45,810 bases of DNA from an uncultured Lachnospiraceae bacterium (GTDB lineage: Bacteria > Bacillota > Clostridia > Lachnospirales > Lachnospiraceae). The position numbers were made by a program, and so were the translations under genes. Below the pieces are notes generated by a model. It was not told where the DNA came from. It searched no databases and worked only from the letters and a program-made list of their open reading frames with translations. Position 1 is the stretch's first letter. Each line of letters begins with the position of its first letter. Positions 25,276-32,244 of this stretch are shown here, in pieces. The DNA is taken from positions 1-45,810 of the forward strand of contig CAKQXY010000028.1 of assembly GCA_934292725.1 (NCBI GenBank), written 5' to 3'.

Positions 25276-25796
25276 TTGTGTTTCCTCCTTTTTTTCGTGA
25301 CAGAGAGGAGGGTCTGCTTTAGCGGTCGTCCCGCCCAGTTTGTGTAAATCTTTTTCGAAGTACAGTCATATGCTGCAATACGGTAATCCATCCAACCGTA
25401 AAGCGACATGCGATAGTCTCTGTGACAGCGTGTCTTTTTAATAAGCTTAGGCACCTCAGGGGCTATAGACTCTGCCAGAAAAACGACAGACACATAGGTG
25501 TACATGTGATCCTTTTTAGGTTCCACACGCGACAAGCCTTCCTCAAGCAATGCATCGTTGTAAGTGCGAAAAGTCTCTTCATCCAAATGGCCAGTTCGTA
25601 CAAAGAAGACATATTCGTGAGCTTCAGCGGCCCATAGCTGAGCTTTTTTGACCAAGACATATTTTTCAGAAAAAGAATGAAAAGAAGCCTCAGCCGCAAC
25701 TGAAAGATCCTTGTAAGAGGTATCACGGATGATGTCAAAGTAGTCGCTGTAAGACAACAGCAGCCTCTCAAAAAATTCATCTGAAGTCAATTCCAT
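25272..25796 (-). CDS. Unknown protein coupled to cstA
   Basis: A 174-residue soluble protein, no family recognised. It is rich in aromatic and charged residues, for example LLSYSDYFDIIRDT and SLYGWMDYRIAAYDC, and ends in a very basic tail (TKKRRKHK) that could contact RNA, DNA or the membrane surface. GGGAGG is well placed before the ATG. The 4-base overlap with cstA suggests equal production of the two and hence a role in CstA function or control. No signal peptide or membrane segment is visible. Confidence 0.72.
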   Translation of the reverse strand: MELTSDEFFERLLLSYSDYFDIIRDTSYKDLSVAAEASFHSFSEKYVLVKKAQLWAAEAHEYVFFVRTGHLDEETFRTYNDALLEEGLSRVEPKKDHMYTYVSVVFLAESIAPEVPKLIKKTRCHRDYRMSLYGWMDYRIAAYDCTSKKIYTNWAGRPLKQTLLSVTKKRRKHK

Positions 25797-25917
25797 AATA
25801 ACCTCCCAGCCTCTGTCAATAATAAATGATAAAAATTTTTATCTTGATAAGCGTATCACAAAAAAAATCAAACGACAAGGTACGAATTTAATCTAAACTT
25901 AACATATTTTAATCTGT
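25797..25917 (-). promoter_or_regulatory. Leader of the cstA unit with two palindromes
   Basis: A perfect 16-bp palindrome GATAAAAATTTTTATC (25828-25843) is followed by TGATA/TATCA (about 25844-25858). Both lie upstream of the minus-strand start and could be repressor sites. I see no convincing -35/-10 pair, so the promoter itself is not assigned. Confidence 0.35.
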
Positions 25918-25983
25918 TTTACAGTTCACTCGTCATGCACCGAAGAGCTTTGCCGCAATATTGGCTTATCCATGAACTGTAAA
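25918..25983 (-). repeat. Shortened palindromic repeat, copy R6
   Basis: Arms TTTACAGTTCA and TGAACTGTAAA are perfect. Only the end of the R core remains: CACCGAAGAGCTTTG, then CAATATTGGCTTATCC, which matches CACCTTCGGGCTTTG and ACATTGGCTTATCC of R1. It looks like an internal-deletion derivative. Its arms match those of the element at 19469-19628. Confidence 0.7.
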
Positions 25984-25995
25984 AATTTCTTTTCC

Positions 25996-26024
25996 TTGCG
26001 AAAGAAAATAGTATATGATATCAT
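25996..26024 (+). promoter_or_regulatory. Probable promoter of the DUF4874 gene
   Basis: -35 TTGCGA (25996-26001), 17-bp spacer, -10 TATCAT (26019-26024), 33 bp ahead of the start codon. Confidence 0.55.
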
Positions 26025-26057
26025 TGACGCGTAAAACAAAGCTTCCGAGGAGCAGAT

Positions 26058-27524
26058 ATGTTAAAAAAATGGATCCAACAAAGAATACAAAAAAATAAAA
26101 AGATACCGGTAGCTAAAAATGAAAAAGAAGTCTGCCTAAAAGAGAGCACGCGTGCCCTTAAAAATCCAGGCTGTGGCTGGTATCATATTTACACCTTTGA
26201 TCTTTCAAAAAAAAGCTCAAATGAAAGCTTCTATATAGACTGCGAGGAAGAAGAGCTTGTTCTTCTTCTCATTGATATTCATGCGTTTCGTTGCTGTGAG
26301 CAAATTCCAAAGGAAGCACTTGAATGGTTTTCTAGTATTCTCACCTTCTTTGAGCAGCATGACAAAGGAATAATACTTCGCATAGTCTACGATACAAAAG
26401 GACGAGGAATGGAAAACGAGCCATCATCAATCAAGATCGTTAAAAGTCATATGAAGCAGTTAGGATGCATCATATGTGAGCACATGAGCAAAAAGAAGAG
26501 TCTGCCTGGAAAGATTCTAGTTCATCAGGGACTCTTTGTCGGAAGTTGGGGCGAGATGCATGGCTCCAAATTTCTTACCGAAGCACGCATGAAAGAACTA
26601 TCTGATACATTTTTAGATGCCACTAAAGGCAGCTGCCCTATAGCAGTCAGAAAGCCGGTACAATTAAGGCAGCTTAGCTGCCAAAAGAATGAATCCAATA
26701 CAAACTTCACACTCTTTAATGACGCAATATTTGGCTCAGAGACAGATCTAGGCACATACGGCACAATACGGAAAAGTGCATTGCCTGAAAACAGCGACAA
26801 GGGAAAGACTCCTTGGGCGCGAGAAGATGAGCTTACCTGGCAGAAGACAAAGCTGCAGCAAAACTTTTGCGGAGGAGAGGTGCTTGGCGGGATGAACACG
26901 TTATCAGAAAGCTCAGGCAATACAGATCACCCAACAAAGACACTTGACTGGCACCAGGTAGTGGCAGAACTTGCAAAGATGCATGTCAGCTATCTAAACA
27001 GTATCTACAGTAAAGAAGTGCTAGACGACTGGAAGGCACAGCGCATTATGTGGAATGGCGAAGAGATAAGTGAATATGACTATATTGGACGTCATCTAGG
27101 CTACCGCTTTACTGTCACACATATTAAGATATCATGTGACAGTCCAGAAAAGAAAAAGCAGGCACAAAGCGATACAAACAGCCAGATTTCTGAAAGCGTC
27201 ATCACACTTACAATTAAAAACACCGGCTTCGCCAATCTGTGCGAAGAAGCAGTCTGCAGACTAATCCTTACAGAAAACAACGAAAACATCAAAGCCTTCG
27301 AAATCAAAAGCGATCCGCGCACATGGAACAGCATCACAGATACTGTTATAGAGTGCCGCATTCCACAAGAAATATGGCCGCAGCAATCACAGCAGACAAA
27401 GATATTTCTTCAGCTCATACGAAAAAGAGACGGCCGCATAATCGAATGGGCAAACGAAGAATATGATCACAAAGTAGGGGGAGTACCTCTCTTGACAAAA
27501 CTTCGAACCTATGATAAACTTTAA
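26058..27524 (+). CDS. DUF4874/DUF4832 protein, TIM-barrel glycosidase-like
   Basis: The 488 residues have the two-domain plan of this family. The N-terminal DUF4874 part includes LKNPGCGWYHIYTFD, LLLIDIHAFR, RIVYDTKGRG and HQGLFVGSWGEMHGS. The C-terminal DUF4832 part includes RLGFFNDAIFG-like TLFNDAIFGSETDLGTYG and a beta domain beginning near YIGRHLGYRF. Proteins of this family resemble glycoside hydrolases, but no activity is established. There is no signal peptide, which is unusual for a glycan enzyme and suggests a cytoplasmic substrate. GAGGAG precedes the ATG. A promoter for aroF lies in its last codons. Confidence 0.8.
   Translation: MLKKWIQQRIQKNKKIPVAKNEKEVCLKESTRALKNPGCGWYHIYTFDLSKKSSNESFYIDCEEEELVLLLIDIHAFRCCEQIPKEALEWFSSILTFFEQHDKGIILRIVYDTKGRGMENEPSSIKIVKSHMKQLGCIICEHMSKKKSLPGKILVHQGLFVGSWGEMHGSKFLTEARMKELSDTFLDATKGSCPIAVRKPVQLRQLSCQKNESNTNFTLFNDAIFGSETDLGTYGTIRKSALPENSDKGKTPWAREDELTWQKTKLQQNFCGGEVLGGMNTLSESSGNTDHPTKTLDWHQVVAELAKMHVSYLNSIYSKEVLDDWKAQRIMWNGEEISEYDYIGRHLGYRFTVTHIKISCDSPEKKKQAQSDTNSQISESVITLTIKNTGFANLCEEAVCRLILTENNENIKAFEIKSDPRTWNSITDTVIECRIPQEIWPQQSQQTKIFLQLIRKRDGRIIEWANEEYDHKVGGVPLLTKLRTYDKL
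27492..27520 (+). promoter_or_regulatory. Sigma-A promoter of DAHP synthase
   Basis: -35 TTGACA (27492-27497), 17-bp spacer, -10 TAAACT (27515-27520). It lies inside the last codons of the preceding gene and 68 bp before the aroF start. Confidence 0.75.
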
Positions 27525-27588
27525 TACTTGAAAGCGCCAACGCGTAAAAGCAAAAAAACAAGCAAGACAAGAAAAAGGAGAAAACACT

Positions 27589-28617
27589 ATGAATATGGAA
27601 TTTTACAGAAAGCTTCCAACTCCAAAGGAGTTAAAGGAAGAATTTCCTGCCAGCGATAAAATTCAGAAAATCAAAGCAGAAAGAGACGCAGAGATCCGCG
27701 CCATCTTCGAAGGCAAAAACGATAAGCTGCTGCTTGTCATCGGACCATGCTCCGCCGACAGAGAAGATGCCGTATTAGAATATATTGGACGTTTAGTAAA
27801 AGTACAGGAAAAGGTAAAGGATAAGATATTTATTATCCCGCGTATCTACACAAACAAGCCGCGTACAGTGGGTACAGGTTATAAGGGTATGCTTCATCAG
27901 CCAGATCCGGAGAAAAAGGAAGATATGCTAAAGGGCATCATCTCAATCCGCGAGCTGCATAAGCGTGCAATCGAAGAGACAGGCTTTACATGTGCAGACG
28001 AAATGCTCTACCCGGAAAACCATCGTTATCTGTCAGATCTTCTTTCATATGTTGCAGTCGGTGCACGTTCAGTAGAAAACCAGCAGCATCGTCTTACAGC
28101 ATCAGGACTTGAGATTCCTGTCGGCATGAAAAACCCGACAGGCGGTGACATCAGCGTCATGTTAAATTCCATCGTGGCAGCACAAAACAGCCACACATTC
28201 CTCTACAGAGGCTGGGAAGTAAAAAGCCACGGTAATCCATACACCCACGCAATCCTTCGCGGCTACGTAGACAAATTTGGAAACAACATGCCAAATTATC
28301 ACTATGAAGATATCAGAAATCTCTACGAGCAGTATCAAAAGAGAAATCTGCCAAACATGGGCGTAATCATCGATACAAATCATTCAAACTCCGGCAAGCA
28401 GTACGAAGAGCAGATTCGTATCAGCAAAGACGTTATGCATAGCTGCCACGTATCACCAGATCTCCATAAGTTTGTAAAGGGACTCATGATCGAAAGCTAT
28501 TTAGAGGACGGCAGCCAGAAGGTAGAAGAGCACTGCTATGGAAAATCCATCACCGATCCATGCCTTGGATGGGACAAAACAGAAAAGCTGATTTATGATT
28601 TGGCCGATCTGTGGTAA
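27589..28617 (+). CDS. aroF: 3-deoxy-7-phosphoheptulonate synthase (class I)
   Basis: It joins phosphoenolpyruvate and erythrose-4-phosphate, the first step of aromatic amino acid synthesis. The 342 residues are of the AroFGH type: VIGPCSADREDAVLEY, the Lys/Arg site PRIYTNKPRT, GYKGMLHQPDP, the metal-binding Cys in FTCADEML, SVENQQHR, the region KNPTGGDI, and DTNHSNSGK. The AAGGAG site is clear. The gene stands alone with its own promoter and terminator, with no other aro gene near. The symbol could equally be aroG or aroH, since feedback type cannot be read here. Confidence 0.93.
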   Translation: MNMEFYRKLPTPKELKEEFPASDKIQKIKAERDAEIRAIFEGKNDKLLLVIGPCSADREDAVLEYIGRLVKVQEKVKDKIFIIPRIYTNKPRTVGTGYKGMLHQPDPEKKEDMLKGIISIRELHKRAIEETGFTCADEMLYPENHRYLSDLLSYVAVGARSVENQQHRLTASGLEIPVGMKNPTGGDISVMLNSIVAAQNSHTFLYRGWEVKSHGNPYTHAILRGYVDKFGNNMPNYHYEDIRNLYEQYQKRNLPNMGVIIDTNHSNSGKQYEEQIRISKDVMHSCHVSPDLHKFVKGLMIESYLEDGSQKVEEHCYGKSITDPCLGWDKTEKLIYDLADLW

Positions 28618-28629
28618 ATGAGGAAAACG

Positions 28630-28669
28630 AAAAGAGTTGGCGAGGACAGGATTCCCACCAACTCTTTTT
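28630..28669 (+). terminator. Terminator after aroF
   Basis: AAAGAGTTGG pairs with CCAACTCTTT, followed by T residues; it lies 14 bp after the stop. Confidence 0.85.
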
Positions 28670-28689
28670 GTGACAAAGACTGTCAGAAA

Positions 28690-28705
28690 TTGTTGATATC
28701 AGCAA
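28690..28705. promoter_or_regulatory. Palindrome upstream of araD promoter
   Basis: TTGTTGATATCAGCAA is a 16-bp palindrome centred on GATATC with one mismatch pair. It lies 30 bp upstream of the -35 box, a place where an activator or second repressor dimer could bind. Confidence 0.45.
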
Positions 28706-28717
28706 AATTTCCCCCCT

Positions 28718-28745
28718 AATTCTGTCATTTGATGTTGACAGAATT
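28718..28745. promoter_or_regulatory. Operator candidate overlapping the araD -35 box
   Basis: The arms AATTCTGTCA and TGACAGAATT are perfectly inverted with an 8-bp spacer, and the right arm includes most of the -35 TTGACA. A related half-site TGTCAGAAATT lies at 28681-28691. A bound dimer would block RNA polymerase. It does not resemble the AraR site of Bacillus. Confidence 0.6.
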
Positions 28746-28763
28746 TTGCGAAAGTAGCATAAT
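28735..28763 (+). promoter_or_regulatory. Sigma-A promoter of araD
   Basis: -35 TTGACA (28735-28740), 17-bp spacer, -10 CATAAT (28758-28763); the leader to the start codon is about 67 nt. Confidence 0.78.
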
Positions 28764-28836
28764 AGTAAAAGAATGTGTAAGTCTGCCTATATGCATGAAA
28801 GAAAACGCATTAAAACAGGAAAACAGGAGGAGAAAG

Positions 28837-29538
28837 ATGTTAGAGCAGCTGAAAAAAGAAGTGTACGAAGCAAACATGGACCTTGTTGCTAAGGGTATGG
28901 TTATTTATACCTGGGGCAATGTCAGCGGTATTGACCGTGAAAAAGGTCTTGTTGTAATTAAGCCAAGCGGTGTTGACTATGCAACTATGACATGGGAAGA
29001 TATGGTTGTAGTGGACATGGAAGGAAATGTAGTTGAGGGCAAGTATAAGCCGTCATCAGACACACCGACACATCTCGTCATCTACAAGGCGTTTCCAGAG
29101 ACAGGCGGTGTTGTACATACCCACTCCACCTATGGCGTTACATTTGCACAGGCAGGACTTGACATTCCGGCTTTTGGTACGACTCATGCAGATTACTTTT
29201 ATGGTGACATTCCGTGCACAAGAGACCTTACGGCACAGGAGATCGAGGAAGCATACGAGCTAAATACTGGTAATGTTATCGTTGAGACCTTTGCAGGAAA
29301 GGATCCGATGGCAGTTCCAGGTGTAGTAGTAAAGAATCATGGACCATTTGCATGGGGACGCACACCGGCAGGCGCTGTATATAATGCAGTTGTTCTCGAT
29401 AAGGTTGCTGAGATGGCTTACAATACTATGACATTAAATCCAAGAACACAGCGCGTTCATCAGTATCTGCTCGACAAGCACTATTTCCGTAAGCATGGTG
29501 CAAATGCATATTACGGACAGGGCAGCGAAGATCATTGA
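28837..29538 (+). CDS. araD: L-ribulose-5-phosphate 4-epimerase
   Basis: It turns L-ribulose-5-phosphate into D-xylulose-5-phosphate, the last step of arabinose use. The 233 residues match the class II aldolase/epimerase family in length (E. coli AraD 231). The zinc site His94 and His96 lies in VVHTHST, the third His in VKNHGPFAWG, and the phosphate-binding WGNVSG and KPSG regions are present, with the AraD-type tail HYFRKHGANAYYGQ. AGGAGGAG precedes the ATG at 28837; earlier in-frame starts lie inside the promoter. araA and araB are absent here. Other members of the family (sgaE/ulaF) act on related pentose phosphates. Confidence 0.9.
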   Translation: MLEQLKKEVYEANMDLVAKGMVIYTWGNVSGIDREKGLVVIKPSGVDYATMTWEDMVVVDMEGNVVEGKYKPSSDTPTHLVIYKAFPETGGVVHTHSTYGVTFAQAGLDIPAFGTTHADYFYGDIPCTRDLTAQEIEEAYELNTGNVIVETFAGKDPMAVPGVVVKNHGPFAWGRTPAGAVYNAVVLDKVAEMAYNTMTLNPRTQRVHQYLLDKHYFRKHGANAYYGQGSEDH

Positions 29539-29550
29539 TCTTTTGCTGCC
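29521..29550 (+). other. Hairpin over the araD stop codon
   Basis: GGCAGC/GCTGCC with inner AAGATC/GATCTT folds around the stop codon. There is no T run after it, so it may protect the RNA end or slow read-through into the polysaccharide operon. Confidence 0.4.
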
Positions 29551-29618
29551 ATCACTACGTGACAAAGTCCATTTGTTGCGATTTATTAAGAATTTAGCAA
29601 GAAGGAGAACTTTCATCT

Positions 29619-30341
29619 ATGGAGATGGAAAAAAGAATCAACTCGCAGGAACAGGAAGAAGACGTAATTGATCTTACGGAGATCGCACGTCTCTTGCTTC
29701 ACAAGTGGAAGCTTTTGTTCATTGCACTTTTGGCAGGAGCAGTAGTAGGCGGCGCATACTGTGCATTTTTGCTTGAGACAACATACCGCGCAGAAGCCAG
29801 TCTTTACATTACAAGCAATGAGTCGCTCTTGTCTTTCTCAGATCTGCAGTTAAGCTCCGCATTGACAGAGGACTACGCGTATATTATCAAGAGCCGTACT
29901 GTTCTTGAGCGTGTCATTGATGAGCTGCAGTTAGATATGGATTACAAAGATCTTGATAATATCGTTACTGTAACAAATCCAGATTCCAGCCATGTAATTC
30001 GTATCGGTGTCACAACAAGTGACCCACAGATGAGCCGCAACATTGCAAACTCTCTGTTAAATATCAGTGCAGAACAGATCAATCAGATCGTTGGAAACGG
30101 CATGCCGTCTGTCATTGATGAATCTGTAATTCATGCTGTTCAGGAAATCAAGCCAAGCATGAAAAAATATTGCGCATTAGGCGGAATATTAGCATTTGTT
30201 CTTATGGCAGGTGTGTTCATTGTTCGTATGCTCATGGATACCACAATCAAATCAGAGGATGACATTCAGCGTTATCTGGGTGTTCCGCTTCTGTCAAGCG
30301 TTCCGTATGCGAAGAACTTCGGAAAGGAGAAAAAGAAATGA
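29619..30341 (+). CDS. Wzz/CpsC-type polysaccharide chain-length regulator
   Basis: A 240-residue membrane protein that controls polymer length and activates its partner tyrosine kinase. Two membrane helices (about residues 32-53 and 185-206) flank an extracellular loop that begins TTYRAEASLYIT and includes the family region DLQLSSALTEDYAYIIKSRTVLERVI. A short cytoplasmic tail ends IQRYLGVPLLSSVPYAK, the typical Pro-rich contact for CpsD. GAAGGAGAA precedes the ATG. It opens the polysaccharide operon; its stop overlaps the kinase start by 4 bases. No strong promoter is visible in the 80-bp gap after araD. Confidence 0.93.
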   Translation: MEMEKRINSQEQEEDVIDLTEIARLLLHKWKLLFIALLAGAVVGGAYCAFLLETTYRAEASLYITSNESLLSFSDLQLSSALTEDYAYIIKSRTVLERVIDELQLDMDYKDLDNIVTVTNPDSSHVIRIGVTTSDPQMSRNIANSLLNISAEQINQIVGNGMPSVIDESVIHAVQEIKPSMKKYCALGGILAFVLMAGVFIVRMLMDTTIKSEDDIQRYLGVPLLSSVPYAKNFGKEKKK

Positions 30342-31102
30342 TGGAATCCATACCGAATTTAAATGAAGCGAGACTAAAAATTGTATATCCTCAGATTGCG
30401 GATCTTTCATATGCAGCACAGGAGGCTGTGAATATCCTTCGAGGAAATCTTCAGTTGAGTGGAAAAGGTATTCAGGCCATTGCAGTTACCAGTGCTCATA
30501 AGGAGGAGGGAAAATCCTCAATCGCAATGCAGCTTGCAAAGAGCTTTGCTGCATTGAATAAGGCTGTTGTCTACGTAGACTGTGACATTCGTAAGTCAAA
30601 GACGCTGCGCCGTTATCAGATTAACGAGCAGGTGGTTGGTCTTACCGAGTATCTGAGTGGAAACTGCCGTCTTGAGAATATAGTATACCGCACCGATAAT
30701 CCAAATATGGATATGGTATTTACAGGAGCAGCTGCTCCGAATCCGAGTGAACTGTTGTCTGATACGATGTTTGAACAGCTTTTGGAAATTTTGAAGGCAA
30801 ATTATGATTATGTCATTGTCGATACGCCGCCAATCAATGCGGTTATCGATGGCGCGATTGTGGCAAAGAGCTGTGATGGAACCGTTATGGTGCTTGAGCA
30901 GGGAGTGACCGAGCGCGCAGAGGCGATCCGTATGAAGCGTCAGCTGACATATGCCGGTGTAAAGATTATTGGAGCCGTTCTGAATAAGGTTGGTGCTGAT
31001 CCAAACGGTTATGGTTACGGCTACGGTTACGGATATGGCTATGGTTACGGATATGGCTATGGTCAAGAGGATGACAAAAACAAGAAAAAGAGTAAGAAAT
31101 AG
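30338..31102 (+). CDS. CpsD-type bacterial tyrosine kinase
   Basis: A cytoplasmic BY-kinase of 254 residues that autophosphorylates on a C-terminal tyrosine cluster and sets polymer production. Visible are the Walker A region SAHKEEGKSSIA, Walker A' VVYVDCDIRKS, and Walker B VIVDTPP. The tail NGYGYGYG onward holds nine Tyr residues in strict Tyr-Gly alternation, then a charged end EDDKNKKKSKK. The tail is more regular than the usual spaced tyrosines. Coupled to the Wzz gene by ATGA overlap. Its stop overlaps the region of the next start. Confidence 0.94.
   Translation: MMESIPNLNEARLKIVYPQIADLSYAAQEAVNILRGNLQLSGKGIQAIAVTSAHKEEGKSSIAMQLAKSFAALNKAVVYVDCDIRKSKTLRRYQINEQVVGLTEYLSGNCRLENIVYRTDNPNMDMVFTGAAAPNPSELLSDTMFEQLLEILKANYDYVIVDTPPINAVIDGAIVAKSCDGTVMVLEQGVTERAEAIRMKRQLTYAGVKIIGAVLNKVGADPNGYGYGYGYGYGYGYGYGYGQEDDKNKKKSKK
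31007..31063 (+). repeat. Tandem Gly-Tyr codon repeat in the kinase tail
   Basis: The Tyr-Gly tail is coded by short repeats. The 18-bp unit GGTTACGGATATGGCTAT occurs twice in a row, perfectly (31025-31042 and 31043-31060), after less regular 6-bp units. Slippage in steps of 6 or 18 bp would change tyrosine number without changing frame. Confidence 0.85.
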
Positions 31103-31104
31103 TG

Positions 31105-32169
31105 ATGGACAGCAAAGAAAACAGCAGAAGAGGACATAAGCGTCATCATCACAGAAAAAGCAGACAGCAAAGAAAACAGCAAAAGATGCTTATATTGGGA
31201 CTGGCAGCAGCAGTGGTCTTCGTCGGACTGGCAGCAGCAGTGGTAGTAAATAAGCTAAAAGAGCAGAAAAATTATCATGTCACAGGTGCAAATTCAGTTG
31301 ACGTAGGTGCCGGATATCGTTATACTGAGTACAACGGTAAAAAATATCAGTATAATAACCGTGTAACTACACTTCTCTATGCCGGTCTAGACTCATTTGA
31401 TGAGTTAAAACAGACGGCCACCTATGGTGATAAAGCCAGGGCAGACAGCATTATGCTCATCGTTCTTGACGAGGCTAGTAAAAAGATGTCAGTAGTTGCG
31501 ATCAACCGTGATACTATGACAGAGGTTCATCGTTTCAGCCGAAATGGCGGAGATCTTGGTACTTATGTGACACATCTGGGTTATGCTTATGCTAATGGAG
31601 ACGGCGGTACAGCCAGCTGTGAGAATTTAAAGACGGCCGTCAGCACTTTATTTAACAATCTTCCGATTGATGGATATATGGTATCAAACCAGACATCAAT
31701 TGTGATGATAAATGATCTGGTAGGCGGTGTTACTGTTACAGTTCCAAACAATGACTTAGCCACAAAGTATCCAGAACTTACAGAAGGTAATATCGTAACG
31801 TTAGATGAATCCAATGTCCGCGCCTATGTGCAGCAGCGAGATACGGCTGTTGACTTTAGCAATGAGGGACGTATTGAAAGACAAAAAAGCTTTGTATTGT
31901 CTTTCATGGATGAGTTTGGTACACTTGTGAAGGACAATTCAATGCAAGTGTGGGACGAACTTGAAGAATGCAGCGATTGGATGCAGACCGATATTACTAA
32001 AAACAGATATCTATCCCTGGCAGATGCATTCAGCCAGACAAATCTTGCACCAGACAGCTACTATATACTAGAAGGTGAAGATCAGCTTGGAGAATTTCAT
32101 GATGAGTTTTACTATGATGAAGATGCGCTGCAGGAATTGATAATAAAACTTTTTTACCGGGAAGTATAA
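31105..32169 (+). CDS. LytR-CpsA-Psr (LCP) family ligase
   Basis: LCP proteins attach glycopolymers from undecaprenyl carriers to peptidoglycan outside the cell. The 354 residues have a very basic, His-rich cytoplasmic start (GHKRHHHRKSRQQRKQQK), one membrane helix (about 27-48) and the LCP domain. That domain has the Arg-Asp site ARADSIMLIVLD, INRDTMTEV, LVGGVTVTVPN, and the late QQRDTAVDFSNEGRIERQ. The ATG at 31105 follows right after the kinase stop; a GTG 3 bases earlier is possible. The usual C-terminal LytR_C domain is missing and is instead encoded as a separate gene at 33685. Confidence 0.92.
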   Translation: MDSKENSRRGHKRHHHRKSRQQRKQQKMLILGLAAAVVFVGLAAAVVVNKLKEQKNYHVTGANSVDVGAGYRYTEYNGKKYQYNNRVTTLLYAGLDSFDELKQTATYGDKARADSIMLIVLDEASKKMSVVAINRDTMTEVHRFSRNGGDLGTYVTHLGYAYANGDGGTASCENLKTAVSTLFNNLPIDGYMVSNQTSIVMINDLVGGVTVTVPNNDLATKYPELTEGNIVTLDESNVRAYVQQRDTAVDFSNEGRIERQKSFVLSFMDEFGTLVKDNSMQVWDELEECSDWMQTDITKNRYLSLADAFSQTNLAPDSYYILEGEDQLGEFHDEFYYDEDALQELIIKLFYREV

Positions 32170-32196
32170 AACCGGAGACTTAAATTTAGACCCACC

Positions 32197-32221
32197 ATAG
32201 TGGGCGCTGCCACTATTTTTT
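32197..32221 (+). terminator. Terminator or attenuator after the LCP gene
   Basis: ATAGTGG and CCACTAT with a 6-base loop are followed by six T residues. The next gene starts 24 bp later, so this would lower, not abolish, downstream expression unless that gene has its own promoter. Confidence 0.75.
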
Positions 32222-32244
32222 ATATAGTGAGGAAGGAGAAAACT

